Part shown: one piece after another, positions 1 to 7,784 of the stretch
Layout: each line of letters opens with the position of its first letter
Numbering within the stretch: the first letter of the stretch is position 1
Source of the DNA: an uncultured Magnetococcales bacterium
GTDB lineage: Bacteria; Pseudomonadota; Magnetococcia; Magnetococcales; Magnetaquicoccaceae
Reading direction: 5' to 3'
Assembly: GCA_903913345.1 (NCBI GenBank)
Contig: CAIWLA010000236.1
Location: forward strand, 1-10,876
DNA length: 10,876 bases
Notes under the pieces: generated by a model
What the model was told of the DNA's origin: nothing
The model's database searches: none
Seen by the model: the letters and a program-made list of their open reading frames with translations, nothing else
Program-made: the position numbers and the translations under genes

Positions 1-842
1 ACCGCCACCGCCTGCCGCGCCCCGGCCACATCATGAACCCGAATGATCTGGGCACCACTCAATATCCCCAACGCCGCCAAGACATGACTGCCCACATCCC
101 GCCGCCCCGCCTCGGCCTCACCCGTCAGGGCACCCACCAGCCGCTTGCGGGAAAGACCCAACAAAACCGGCAAACCCAACCCACGCAACACCCGCAAACG
201 ACGCACCAGATCCAGATTGTCCGGCTGACTCTTGCCGAAACCAATCCCCGGATCCACAATCAAACGGGAACGGTCAATCCCCTGGGCCACACACCACCGC
301 ACCCGCTCCGCCAGGAATTGCGTGACCTCCGCCACCACATCCCGATAAACCGGATGGTCCTGCATGGTGGCCGATGGACCCCGCCGATGCATCAAAACCA
401 GCGGCTCTTTCCGAGGGGCCAATACCGTCCGCGCAAAGTACCCATCCACCCCCTGCAAGGCGTTCACATCATTGAGCATGGCCGCTCCCGCCTCCAAAGC
501 CGCCTGCATCACCTCCGGCTTGCCGGTATCCACCGAAATGGGGAGATCCACCACGTGCGCCAGTCCACTCACCACCGGCCCCACCCGCACCCACTCCTCC
601 TCGCTGCTCACCATCTCGGCCCCCGGACGCGAGGATTCCCCCCCCACATCCAGTATATCCGCCCCCTCCTCCGCCATCCGCACCCCCTGGGCCACCGCCG
701 CCGCCACCCGACGATCCAACCCATCCCCGGAAAAGGAGTCCGGCGTGACATTGATGATGCCCATGATGCAGGGCCGGGAGAGATCCAGACGCCAACGCCC
801 CCACGCCAGCACCGGGGCACCCCCCCCGGAGACCAGACTCAT
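1..842 (-). CDS. folP: Dihydropteroate synthase, 3' end cut by window edge
   Basis: FolP condenses 6-hydroxymethyl-7,8-dihydropterin diphosphate with p-aminobenzoate to give dihydropteroate in cytoplasmic folate synthesis; it is the sulfonamide target. I translated 280 codons from an ATG at 842-840 with no interruption. The family signatures are present in order: [13 protein letters not shown] (residues 26-38), [16 protein letters not shown] (60-75, pterin and diphosphate binding), SVDTGK (103-108), MLNDV (122-126), VLMHRRG (149-155), DPGIGFGKS (197-205), LLGLSRKR (227-234) and IIRVHDV (266-272). Family members are usually about 270-290 residues, so only the last few codons should lie outside. 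The start overlaps the ftsH stop as ATGA, which suggests translational coupling; a G-rich tract about 11 nt upstream is only a weak ribosome binding site. glmM often follows folP in this arrangement, but that position is outside the window. Identification is firm. Confidence 0.96.
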   Translation of the reverse strand, partial: MSLVSGGGAPVLAWGRWRLDLSRPCIMGIINVTPDSFSGDGLDRRVAAAVAQGVRMAEEGADILDVGGESSRPGAEMVSSEEEWVRVGPVVSGLAHVVDLPISVDTGKPEVMQAALEAGAAMLNDVNALQGVDGYFARTVLAPRKEPLVLMHRRGPSATMQDHPVYRDVVAEVTQFLAERVRWCVAQGIDRSRLIVDPGIGFGKSQPDNLDLVRRLRVLRGLGLPVLLGLSRKRLVGALTGEAEAGRRDVGSHVLAALGILSGAQIIRVHDVAGARQAVA

Positions 843-2809
843 CGTTTGTCAGACCCCCCGGACAGATCCCCATCCACCGGGGGCACGGCTGAAAATCCAG
901 CCCCATGCGGCGACTGCGGATCCCACGGCCCCTTCTTCTGCGGATCCCCCTCCGGTTTGACGGCCTCCGGCGGTGCCCTCGGCTTGAGGGCCTCTGCCAA
1001 CGGCACCCCCTCCACCAAACGCATCACCTCATCGGCCTCCAACGTCTCCCGGTCCAGCAGGGCCGTCGCCATGTCGTGCAAAACCGACATCTTTTCCGTC
1101 AAAATCTGCTTGGCGCGCTCATGATTGACCTCAATAATACTGCGTATCTCCTGGTCAATGGCGCGGGTCGTCTCCTCGGAGACATTCTTGTGCTGGGTGA
1201 TCTCCCGACCCAAAAAGATCTCTTCCTCTTTATGGCCATAGGTGAGAGGCCCCATCCGCTTGCTCATCCCATACTGGCAGACCATGTTGTAGGCAATATC
1301 GGTGGCCCGCTTGATGTCATTGCCCGCCCCGGTGGTCATCTGCCCCAGCACCATCTCCTCCGCCAGCCGTCCCCCCATCAGAATGGCAATATTGTCATCC
1401 AGTTGCTGCTTGGAATAGGTATGCCGGTCCTCCGTGGGCAACTGCATGGTCAAACCCAGAGCACGCCCACGGGGAATAATGGTCACCTTGTGGACCGGAT
1501 CCGTACCCGGAATGACGCTGGCCACAATGGCATGACCCGCCTCATGATAGGCCGTCATGCGCCGTTCCGACTCGGAAATGACCGCCGATTTGCGCGGCTT
1601 GCCCATCATCACCTTGTCCTTGGCCGTCTCAAAATCCTCCATATCGACCGTCTGCTTCTCCTCCCGCGCCGCCCCCAGGGCCGCCTCGTTCACCAGATTG
1701 GCCAAATCGGCCCCGGAAAATCCGGGCGTACCACGGGCAATCACCTCGGCATCCACACTCTCCGCCAGCGGCAGCTTGGCCATGTGAACCAGCAAAATCT
1801 GGGTCCGACCCCGAATATCCGGGTTGGGCACCGCCACCTGCCGGTCAAAACGACCCGGACGCAACAACGCCGGATCCAACACATCCGGCCGATTGGTGGC
1901 CGCCACCAGAATCACCCCTTCATTCGATTCAAAACCATCCATCTCCACCAGCAACTGGTTGAGGGTCTGTTCCCGCTCGTCATGTCCACCCCCCAGACCC
2001 GCCCCCCGGTGGCGACCCACGGCGTCAATCTCGTCAATGAATATGATGCAGGGGGCGTTCTTCTTCCCCTGCTCAAACATGTCCCGCACCCGCGCCGCAC
2101 CCACCCCGACAAACATTTCCACAAAATCAGAGCCGGACAGATTGAAAAAGGGGACATTGGCCTCCCCGGCAATCGCCCGGGCCAGCAGGGTCTTGCCCGT
2201 TCCCGGCGGACCGATCAGCAATACCCCCTTGGGAATCTTGCCCCCCAACCGCTGAAACTTTTGCGGATTTTTCAAAAATTCAATAATTTCCTGCAACTCC
2301 TCCTTGGCCTCGTCGATCCCCGCCACATCGGCAAAGGTCACCTTGCTCTGTTGCTCGGAGAGCACCCGCGCCTTCGACTTGCCGAACGACATCGCACCCC
2401 GTCCGCCCCCCCCCTGCATCTGGCGCATGAAAAAGATCCAGACCCCGATCAGCAACAGCATCGGAAACCAGGAGATCAGCACCGTCAGCAACAGCGGCGT
2501 CTCTTCCGGTGGCCGCGCCGTGATATTGACCTTTTTCTCCCGCAACATGCGCATGAGATCCGGATCTTCCGGCGTATAGGTGGAAAAGGCGTTGCCATCG
2601 GAGAAAACCCCGGTCAATACCCGTCCCTGCACCGTGACATCGGTGACATGCCCCAGATCCAATTGATGGAGAAAATCAGAAAAGGGAATGTGATGATCCC
2701 GTGCCGTTGGCTGGTTGAACAAATTGAACAACATGACCAACAGCAGACCGACCACCATCCACATCGAAAGATTTTTATAGAACCCGTTCAACAACGTCCT
2801 CCCAGACAC
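839..2809 (-). CDS. ftsH: ATP-dependent zinc metalloprotease FtsH
   Basis: FtsH is the hexameric inner-membrane AAA+ protease that extracts and degrades membrane proteins and short-lived regulators. From the GTG at 2809 it has 656 residues. Visible parts: first membrane helix (about 16-32), a periplasmic domain, second membrane helix (about 106-128) followed by a Gly-rich linker, Walker A GPPGTGKT (200-207), pore motif FVG (233-235), Walker B IIFIDEID (255-262), the second region of homology with ATNRP and the arginine fingers (304-323), the zinc site HEAGH (422-426), and a likely third zinc ligand Asp498 in [10 protein letters not shown]. The tail after about residue 608 is rich in Pro, Gly and Asp and looks disordered. 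The GTG start has only a weak AGGG upstream. A GGAGG lies six bases before a TTG at 2791, giving an N-terminus (NGFYKNLS) closer to typical FtsH, so that start may be the true one. tilS lies 75 nt upstream; folP overlaps the stop. Confidence 0.98.
   Translation of the reverse strand: MSGRTLLNGFYKNLSMWMVVGLLLVMLFNLFNQPTARDHHIPFSDFLHQLDLGHVTDVTVQGRVLTGVFSDGNAFSTYTPEDPDLMRMLREKKVNITARPPEETPLLLTVLISWFPMLLLIGVWIFFMRQMQGGGGRGAMSFGKSKARVLSEQQSKVTFADVAGIDEAKEELQEIIEFLKNPQKFQRLGGKIPKGVLLIGPPGTGKTLLARAIAGEANVPFFNLSGSDFVEMFVGVGAARVRDMFEQGKKNAPCIIFIDEIDAVGRHRGAGLGGGHDEREQTLNQLLVEMDGFESNEGVILVAATNRPDVLDPALLRPGRFDRQVAVPNPDIRGRTQILLVHMAKLPLAESVDAEVIARGTPGFSGADLANLVNEAALGAAREEKQTVDMEDFETAKDKVMMGKPRKSAVISESERRMTAYHEAGHAIVASVIPGTDPVHKVTIIPRGRALGLTMQLPTEDRHTYSKQQLDDNIAILMGGRLAEEMVLGQMTTGAGNDIKRATDIAYNMVCQYGMSKRMGPLTYGHKEEEIFLGREITQHKNVSEETTRAIDQEIRSIIEVNHERAKQILTEKMSVLHDMATALLDRETLEADEVMRLVEGVPLAEALKPRAPPEAVKPEGDPQKKGPWDPQSPHGAGFSAVPPVDGDLSGGSDKR
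2798..2802 (-). promoter_or_regulatory. Strong ribosome binding site suggesting a downstream ftsH start
   Basis: GGAGG read on the minus strand lies six bases before a TTG codon at 2791-2789, inside the longest ftsH reading frame. Initiation there gives a protein beginning M-NGFYKNLS, matching the usual short FtsH N-terminus just before the first membrane helix. The GTG at 2809 has no comparable signal. The choice between the two starts is an inference. Confidence 0.5.
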
Positions 2810-2820
2810 CCATCCGTGCC

Positions 2821-2838
2821 CTGGTCAGTGATTACCAG
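2821..2838. repeat. Short inverted repeat in ftsH leader
   Basis: CTGGT and ACCAG arms of five bases flank an eight-base loop, just upstream of the ftsH start and downstream of its candidate promoter. It could form a small leader hairpin or be an operator half-site pair. There is no T tract, so it is not a terminator. Its role is unknown and it may be chance. Confidence 0.25.
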
Positions 2839-2859
2839 ACCCATCATCGGGACAGGTCA

Positions 2860-2888
2860 AAGATAGGCATAAACCCAAAAAAGTTCAA
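2860..2888 (-). promoter_or_regulatory. Candidate ftsH promoter, sigma70- or sigma32-like
   Basis: On the minus strand TTGAAC (2888-2883) is followed after 17 bases by TATCTT (2865-2860), matching four of six positions of each sigma70 box. The same stretch can be read as a heat-shock promoter: TTGAAC, 15 bases, then CCTATCT against the sigma32 consensus CCCATNT. The -35 box overlaps the tilS stop codon and the site lies about 50 nt before the ftsH start, in the only sizeable gap of the gene train. ftsH is a sigma32 target in E. coli, which makes the second reading attractive, but the assignment is tentative. Confidence 0.35.
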
Positions 2889-3943
2889 TGGTTTCCTTCC
2901 GGAGCACCGCCATCCTGCCCCGGACCCTGGCGACCCAGGCCTTGGGCCGAAACCCCTTGCAACGGATGAAACAGAATCCGCTCCTGCTGTCGTTGCACCG
3001 CCAAACCCTGGACCACCATCGACCAGTGGTGCCGCCGACTGCGCAAGAGGTGTACAAACCCCGCCACCGCCCGCGCCCCCGGAGGCCGCCAGGAGCCATG
3101 CAGTTGGCGATGACAATGATGCAGACAACGGCACAACAATTCGTCCGGCACCGCCTGCAACGCCTCGGCCGAGAGGGAGATTCCTCCCGACGCCAACCGG
3201 TGCGGATCCCATTCCGGCCACAACCGCGCCCGCATCCACTCCAGGGCCGCATCGGCCTGGGCCATCCGATCGGCGGTGGCGACCAGCCGCTGGGTAACGT
3301 CTCCATCCGCCACCCCTTGCAAAGCGGGCAAGCCCTGATGGCGAATGCGATTGCGCCGCGCCGTCTGCTTGGCATTGCTGGCATCCTCCCGCCAGGAAAG
3401 AGCCGCCGCCACCAGCCACGCCCGCACCTCGTCCCGGGAGAGGGTCAACAGGGGTCGCACCAGATCCACATCCGCCGCCAACGGACGCGACGGGGCCATG
3501 GCACTCAACCCATGCACACCGCTGCCACGCAACAACCGTTCCAGAAAGGTTTCGGCCTGGTCATCCCGATGGTGTCCCGTGGCCACCCGGTTCGCGCCAA
3601 ACCGCTGGGCGCAACCCCACAAAAAATGGTAGCGCGCCCCCCGTGCCCGCTCGGCCAGATCCCCCGTCCGTTCCGCCGCCGTTGCCCATCTCTCCACCTC
3701 GCAGGCGATCCCCAGTCGCTGGGCAGAGGCCACGACAAAAGAGGCATCATCCGCCGAATCGGCCCGCAAGCCGTGGTCAAAATGGGCCACCCGGATCGCT
3801 TCCCGTGGCCGCAAACCGCTGGCCACCAGCAGATGCAACAATCCCATCGAATCGGCCCCACCGGAGACCGCCACCACCACGCGACACCGGTCTGGCAACA
3901 AGAGAGCGGCCTGCTGCCGAAACCGCTGGACCAGTGGGTCCAT
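2885..3943 (-). CDS. tilS: tRNA(Ile)-lysidine synthase TilS
   Basis: TilS uses ATP and lysine to convert C34 of the CAU-anticodon isoleucine tRNA into lysidine, so that it reads AUA and is charged with Ile. The ATG at 3943 gives 352 residues; a TTG one codon earlier is also open but less likely. The N-terminal PP-loop ATPase domain shows AVSGGADS (residues about 25-32), HFDHGLR (54-60), TGHHRDDQAET (122-132), GSGVHGL (140-146) and an Arg-rich REDASNAKQTARRNRIRH stretch (185-202), all typical of TilS. The remaining 150 or so residues fit the central substrate-binding region. The protein is shorter than the 432-residue E. coli enzyme and appears to lack much of its C-terminal domain, as in compact forms such as that of Aquifex. 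The start overlaps the queC stop by one base (TGATG), pointing to coupled translation. Identification is secure. Confidence 0.95.
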   Translation of the reverse strand: MDPLVQRFRQQAALLLPDRCRVVVAVSGGADSMGLLHLLVASGLRPREAIRVAHFDHGLRADSADDASFVVASAQRLGIACEVERWATAAERTGDLAERARGARYHFLWGCAQRFGANRVATGHHRDDQAETFLERLLRGSGVHGLSAMAPSRPLAADVDLVRPLLTLSRDEVRAWLVAAALSWREDASNAKQTARRNRIRHQGLPALQGVADGDVTQRLVATADRMAQADAALEWMRARLWPEWDPHRLASGGISLSAEALQAVPDELLCRCLHHCHRQLHGSWRPPGARAVAGFVHLLRSRRHHWSMVVQGLAVQRQQERILFHPLQGVSAQGLGRQGPGQDGGAPEGNH

Positions 3944-4635
3944 CAAAAATGGGTCCGATCCAGTCGATAAACGGCCGGATCGGACCGCCCCAGGGCGGCA
4001 AACCCCGCCAAACGCAACCGACAGGCATCACACTCCCCACACGCCTGCCCCTGTTGATCGGGATCGTAGCAGGAGAGGGTGCGTCCAAAATCCACCCCCA
4101 ACGCCAATCCCTGACGAATGATGTCCGCCTTGGAAAGAGAGAGCAGGGGCGCGTGAAGACGGTATGGACCTTCCCGCGTGGCCACATTGGCCAATCGCTC
4201 AAAGGCATCAATAAAAACCGGCCGACAATCGGGATAACCGGAAAAATCCACCGCATTGACCCCAATAAACAGGTCACGCGCACCCAACGTCTCGGCCCAT
4301 GCCAAAGCCAGTGATAAAAATACGGTATTACGGGCAGGCACATAGGTTACAGGGATCCCCTCACCGGCACCTCCCCTGGGAACCGGGATGGCAGAGGTCA
4401 GGGCAGAACCCGCAAACGCCTCGGCAGAGAGATCAAAGAGAAGATGACCCTGCACCCCCAGGGTACGGGCCATGGCCTCCGCGGCTTGCAGTTCCAAGCC
4501 GTGCCGTTGGCCATAACGAAAACTGATCGCGTAGACAGCAAACCCTTCCGCATAGGCACGGTACAGACAAACCGCCGAATCCATGCCACCAGAGAGCAAG
4601 ACCACCGCCTTGGCCCTGGTCTCTCCCACCGACAC
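3943..4635 (-). CDS. queC: 7-cyano-7-deazaguanine synthase QueC
   Basis: QueC converts 7-carboxy-7-deazaguanine to preQ0 with ATP and ammonia, a step in making queuosine for position 34 of GUN-anticodon tRNAs. The 230-residue product has the usual family length. It shows the PP-loop LLSGGMDS (13-20), SFRYGQRH (38-45), [18 protein letters not shown] (98-115), [15 protein letters not shown] (125-139) and a zinc site formed by Cys189, Cys199, Cys202 and Cys205 (CGECDAC). The start is GTG at 4635, with GGGAGAG six bases upstream; the gap to the cpoB stop is three bases. The stop overlaps the tilS start by one base. No other queuosine gene (queD, queE, queF) is in the window, so QueC is here as a lone member of its pathway, next to another enzyme acting on wobble-base chemistry. 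Confidence 0.97.
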   Translation of the reverse strand: MSVGETRAKAVVLLSGGMDSAVCLYRAYAEGFAVYAISFRYGQRHGLELQAAEAMARTLGVQGHLLFDLSAEAFAGSALTSAIPVPRGGAGEGIPVTYVPARNTVFLSLALAWAETLGARDLFIGVNAVDFSGYPDCRPVFIDAFERLANVATREGPYRLHAPLLSLSKADIIRQGLALGVDFGRTLSCYDPDQQGQACGECDACRLRLAGFAALGRSDPAVYRLDRTHF

Positions 4636-4638
4636 GCC

Positions 4639-5778
4639 CTACTCTCCCGCCAGCCGCTTGATCCGTTTACTGCCGGGCGGATCGGACTTGACTTCTGTCT
4701 TGACGGGCGCGGCCTGGTCCGCTCCGCCTTCGTTCGCCCCCGCCGCCCCCTTCGCCGGTTCCTTTTCCTTCTGCGCAATATCCTGCAACCGTCGCCGGGC
4801 CATGGCCACCGCCGAAGAGTCGGGGTAATCCGTGATCAACTTGGTCAGACTGGCGCGGGCATGGGCCATATCCCCCAACTCGTAGAAGGCATAGCCAATC
4901 TTCAGCAGACTGGGCGGCACCTTGGCACTCGTGGGCCAACGGGTCAACACCTGATTGAAGGCCACCAGTGCCTCGCGGTACTGCTTCTGGACGGAATAGA
5001 GTTCACCGATCCAGTATTGGGCATTATCCGCCAGTGTATCGTTCGGAAATTTTTCGAGAAACTGCTCAAACCCCTCTCGCGAGGCATTGTACTGTGCGTT
5101 TTTCAACAGCAAAAAGGCGGCATCATACATCTGCTGTGGCGTGGCGGGGGGAGCCGCCGCCGCACCGGGCTTGGCAGGCGGGGTCACACCCACCTTCGAA
5201 GCCACCGCCGCCGTACCGGGCTTGCCCGCTGCGGGCGGTGGTGGTGCGTGTTGCACCGCCGGGGGTGCCGCCGGGGGTGCCGCCGGAATCGCCGCCGGGG
5301 TCGCCGGCAGAGCCACAGCGGCCCCCACTGGCGGTGGCATCCCAGGCCTGGCCGGTGCCGCACCCGGCTGGACCGGCTGAACCGGTGCCACCGGGATGGT
5401 CTGCTCCATCTGCGGGAACCCCGGCAGACCCACATCGCTCTCGGCGACAGACCTCTCCTTCACCTGCTCCTTGATGGTCTGATTTTCGTGCTGCACCACC
5501 TCCAGGTTGCCACGCAATTGGCGCATCTCCGCCTCCTGCGCCGCCAGTCGCCGCTGCATCTCCGCCAGAGCGGCACGATTGTTTTTTTCGGACTGCTCCA
5601 CCTCTTGAACCGATTTTTCCACCTCGGTTCGCCCATCACCCTGACGGGCGGGAGCCGTCTGGCTGCCGGCACAACCGGACAGCGACCAGAGGATCAACCA
5701 GGGCAACACCGCCTCGATACAACGGCGACCTGGTCGTTGCACAACAGGTGTATGGTCGGTTATTGCCCTGGTTTTCAT
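4639..5778 (-). CDS. cpoB: Tol-Pal cell division coordinator CpoB (YbgF), predicted lipoprotein
   Basis: CpoB is a periplasmic partner of the Tol system that links outer-membrane constriction to septal peptidoglycan synthesis. The 379-residue product has four parts: an N-terminal segment ending in the lipobox-like LSGC with Cys36; a charged heptad-rich coiled coil (about 51-108), as in the trimerising part of YbgF; a Pro/Ala-rich linker (about 120-215); and a TPR domain (about 215-335) with YDAAFLLLKNAQYNASREGF, GELYSVQKQYREAL and KIGYAFYELGDMAHA repeats. A charged tail of about 42 residues follows. E. coli CpoB is about 263 residues and is not a lipoprotein, so the Cys36 anchor, linker and tail are departures from it. 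The n-region before the hydrophobic stretch is long (about 20 residues), so an internal start cannot be excluded. It lies 19 nt after pal and three before queC. The family assignment rests on domain order and position after pal. Confidence 0.9.
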   Translation of the reverse strand: MKTRAITDHTPVVQRPGRRCIEAVLPWLILWSLSGCAGSQTAPARQGDGRTEVEKSVQEVEQSEKNNRAALAEMQRRLAAQEAEMRQLRGNLEVVQHENQTIKEQVKERSVAESDVGLPGFPQMEQTIPVAPVQPVQPGAAPARPGMPPPVGAAVALPATPAAIPAAPPAAPPAVQHAPPPPAAGKPGTAAVASKVGVTPPAKPGAAAAPPATPQQMYDAAFLLLKNAQYNASREGFEQFLEKFPNDTLADNAQYWIGELYSVQKQYREALVAFNQVLTRWPTSAKVPPSLLKIGYAFYELGDMAHARASLTKLITDYPDSSAVAMARRRLQDIAQKEKEPAKGAAGANEGGADQAAPVKTEVKSDPPGSKRIKRLAGE

Positions 5779-5797
5779 GGTCTCTTATCCGTTCCGA

Positions 5798-6343
5798 CTA
5801 ACGCAGCACAATTTCGGCACGACGATTCTTGCTCCAGGCCGCATCATCATGCGACGGCACCAGAGGCTTTTCCTTGCCATAGGAGACCGCTTTCATCCGG
5901 TTTGCGGGCAGACCCTGACCAACCAAAAAGCGCACCACGGCATCGGCCCGCTGTTGACCCAAAGCCAGGTTGTATTCCCGTGTGCCCCGCTCGTCGCAAT
6001 GACCCTCGATGGTGATCGTGCCACCCTTGGGACCATGGGCCAAAATCCATCCGGCATTGTGGGCCAATACCTGGGCAGCCTTGTCGCTCACCAGGTTGGA
6101 GTTGTACTCGAAATAAATCCGATGCTCCGGCTCCACATTGACATCAAAGTGGTACGCTCCGGCCCCACCTCCCCGACGGGAAGGATCATCCAGATTGCCA
6201 GACGAGCCACCCAACCGACCCACACCCTTTCCTGCTTCTGCCGCCGCCTGATCGTCATCCAAACCGCTCTTGGGCGTGGAACCGCACCCGGACAACAGAC
6301 CCAACGACAGCAGAACAACCGTAAACCATACAAAACGCTTCAT
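5798..6343 (-). CDS. pal: Peptidoglycan-associated lipoprotein Pal
   Basis: Pal is an outer-membrane lipoprotein that binds peptidoglycan through an OmpA-like domain and is relocated to division sites by TolB and the TolQRA motor. From the ATG at 6343 the product has 181 residues. A lipoprotein signal ends in LLSGC with Cys20 as the lipid-modified residue. A Gly/Asp-rich linker (about 21-66) leads to the OmpA-like domain (about 68-181), which carries EGHCDERGTREYNLALGQ (113-130) with Asp117 and the following Arg at the diaminopimelate-binding site, and NRRAEIVL at the end. The reading frame extends to a GTG at 6355, but that codon overlaps the GAGG ribosome binding site located six bases before the ATG, so the ATG is preferred. 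E. coli Pal has 173 residues. tolB lies 43 nt upstream and cpoB 19 nt downstream. Cys116 in the binding loop is Ala in E. coli. Confidence 0.96.
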   Translation of the reverse strand: MKRFVWFTVVLLSLGLLSGCGSTPKSGLDDDQAAAEAGKGVGRLGGSSGNLDDPSRRGGGAGAYHFDVNVEPEHRIYFEYNSNLVSDKAAQVLAHNAGWILAHGPKGGTITIEGHCDERGTREYNLALGQQRADAVVRFLVGQGLPANRMKAVSYGKEKPLVPSHDDAAWSKNRRAEIVLR

Positions 6344-6349
6344 GGAAAA

Positions 6350-6353
6350 CCTC
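6350..6353 (-). promoter_or_regulatory. Ribosome binding site fixing the pal start
   Basis: GAGG on the minus strand lies six bases before the ATG at 6343. The alternative upstream GTG (6355-6353) overlaps this element and has no good signal of its own, so the shorter Pal with a standard lipoprotein signal is the better model. Confidence 0.6.
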
Positions 6354-6386
6354 ACTTTTAAATTAGAAATCCAACCCTTTGGTACC

Positions 6387-7769
6387 TTAACGAATCAGGG
6401 GAGACCAGGAAGGATCCGATCCTTCCGAATCACCCCCAACGGGCACCAGCCTTTCATTGTAGCCTGTTAAATCGATGCTGTAAAGCTGAGAATGACTGCC
6501 ACTTTGACGCGAAAAGAGGATGACCCGACCATTGGGGGACCAGGTGGGGGATTCATCCATCCAGGAATCGGTCAAGACGCGCATATTTTTTCCATCCGGG
6601 GTGATCACGGCAATCTGAAATCGCCCCCCGTTTCCATGCACAAAGGCGATCAAGTCGCCCCGTGGCGACCAGGACGGAGCGGCGTTATAGTTGCCGTCAA
6701 AGGTGATCCGCCGGGGTTCCCCACCATGGGAATCCATGACGTACAGTTGCGGATTCCCGGCCCGATCGGAGTTGAAGACCAGCTTCTGGCCATCGGGGGA
6801 GAAGGAGGGCGAGGTATCAATCGCCGTATGGTTGGTCAGACGGACCAACTGGCCGCTGCCCAACTCCTTGACGTAGATCTCCGGGTTGCCATCCATGCTC
6901 AGGGTGAGGGCCATCCGTTTGCCGTCCGGCGACCAGGAGGGCGCGCTGTTCAGCCCCGGATAATCGCCTTGCTGGGAATGAACACCGCTGGAGAGGTCCA
7001 GACGAAAGACGCGGGGGGCACCGGTTTCGTAGGAGAGGTAAAAGAGCTGATCCCCATCGGGCGAATAGCGAGGGGTCAGGACCAGATCCTTGCCCTGGGT
7101 CAGTTCAACCCGGTTGGCCCCATCCTGATCCATCATGGCCAGATGTTTCGCCCCCCCCTTTTGGGCCACAAAGGCGATGCGGGAGGTAAAATAGCCGGTC
7201 TCCCCGGTCAATCGGGTATAAATTTCATCGGCCACCCGATGGGCCACATGCCGCCAATTGCGTTGCGAGGCGGAAAACCGCTTCCCCTTGCCGACCAGGC
7301 TCCCCTGAAAGACATCGTAGAGGAAAAAATCGACGATCACCTGATCGCCTTCCTGGCGGGTTGCCCCGGAGACCACCGCCTCGGCACCAATCACGCGCCA
7401 CTCCTTGAACTCGGGACCGGTACGCCACAAGGTGTCGGGCATTTGCAAAAAGGCACTGCGATTGAGGGGACGAAACAGTCCAGACCGTTCCAGGTCGGCA
7501 CTGACCACCTCGGAGAGCTGACTGCCCATGGTGCCGGGGGCAATCTGGCCACCGGCGGTGAGATTGACAAAGGCGGGCACGGCAATCGGCAGTGGGGTCA
7601 ACCCCCCCTTGGTGATATCGATGCGCACCCCCGCCCAGGCCGAGCCACTGCCCAGAGAGAGCAGGCCGATCAGCCCAGCCAGCCACAGGAACCGCACCCC
7701 CTCGGACCGAACCGCAAGGGCCACGGTTCGCGTGATGGTGTGCCAATATGTCGTCGAGAACATTGTCAT
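6387..7769 (-). CDS. tolB: Tol-Pal system periplasmic protein TolB
   Basis: TolB is the periplasmic beta-propeller protein that carries signals between TolA and Pal during outer-membrane constriction. The product has 460 residues. A hydrophobic signal segment (about 27-46) ends in SGSAWA, with likely cleavage before GVRIDIT, the usual mature start. The N-terminal domain (about 47-185) contains PIAVPAF and a YFTSRIAFV junction. Six propeller blades follow, each marked by a WSPDG-like turn: RYSPDG (234-239), SWSPDG (278-283), SFSPDG (322-327), SWSPRG (366-371), TWSPNG (409-414) and a final SWSP (454-457). Length and layout match the family. The signal n-region is unusually long at about 26 residues; a later start cannot be ruled out. 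The ribosome binding site, AAGGG overlapping the gap stop, lies 11 bases before the ATG, which is wide. tolB begins only 15 nt after gap, in place of the usual tolA neighbour. Confidence 0.97.
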   Translation of the reverse strand: MTMFSTTYWHTITRTVALAVRSEGVRFLWLAGLIGLLSLGSGSAWAGVRIDITKGGLTPLPIAVPAFVNLTAGGQIAPGTMGSQLSEVVSADLERSGLFRPLNRSAFLQMPDTLWRTGPEFKEWRVIGAEAVVSGATRQEGDQVIVDFFLYDVFQGSLVGKGKRFSASQRNWRHVAHRVADEIYTRLTGETGYFTSRIAFVAQKGGAKHLAMMDQDGANRVELTQGKDLVLTPRYSPDGDQLFYLSYETGAPRVFRLDLSSGVHSQQGDYPGLNSAPSWSPDGKRMALTLSMDGNPEIYVKELGSGQLVRLTNHTAIDTSPSFSPDGQKLVFNSDRAGNPQLYVMDSHGGEPRRITFDGNYNAAPSWSPRGDLIAFVHGNGGRFQIAVITPDGKNMRVLTDSWMDESPTWSPNGRVILFSRQSGSHSQLYSIDLTGYNERLVPVGGDSEGSDPSWSPLIR

Positions 7770-7784
7770 TTTTTCACAATCCCT

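Noticed and set aside
469..906. Minus-strand Gly-rich frame overlapping folP
   Set aside because: Out-of-frame reading of folP; the folP frame itself reads without interruption from 842 to the window edge.
33..1124. Plus-strand open frame of 363 codons opposite folP and ftsH
   Set aside because: Antisense shadow; both minus-strand genes are certain from their motifs.
905..2866. Plus-strand open frame of 653 codons opposite ftsH
   Set aside because: Antisense shadow of ftsH; the product is His/Arg/Gln-rich low complexity without motifs.
4444..6015. Plus-strand open frame of 523 codons opposite queC, cpoB and pal
   Set aside because: Antisense shadow crossing three well-supported genes; Arg/His-rich with no domain.
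7697..7769. Frameshift or wrong start suggested by the long TolB n-region
   Set aside because: The frame is continuous, and the only plausible internal start nearby (GTG at Val25) has its purine tract directly abutting the codon, so the ATG at 7769 remains the simplest choice.
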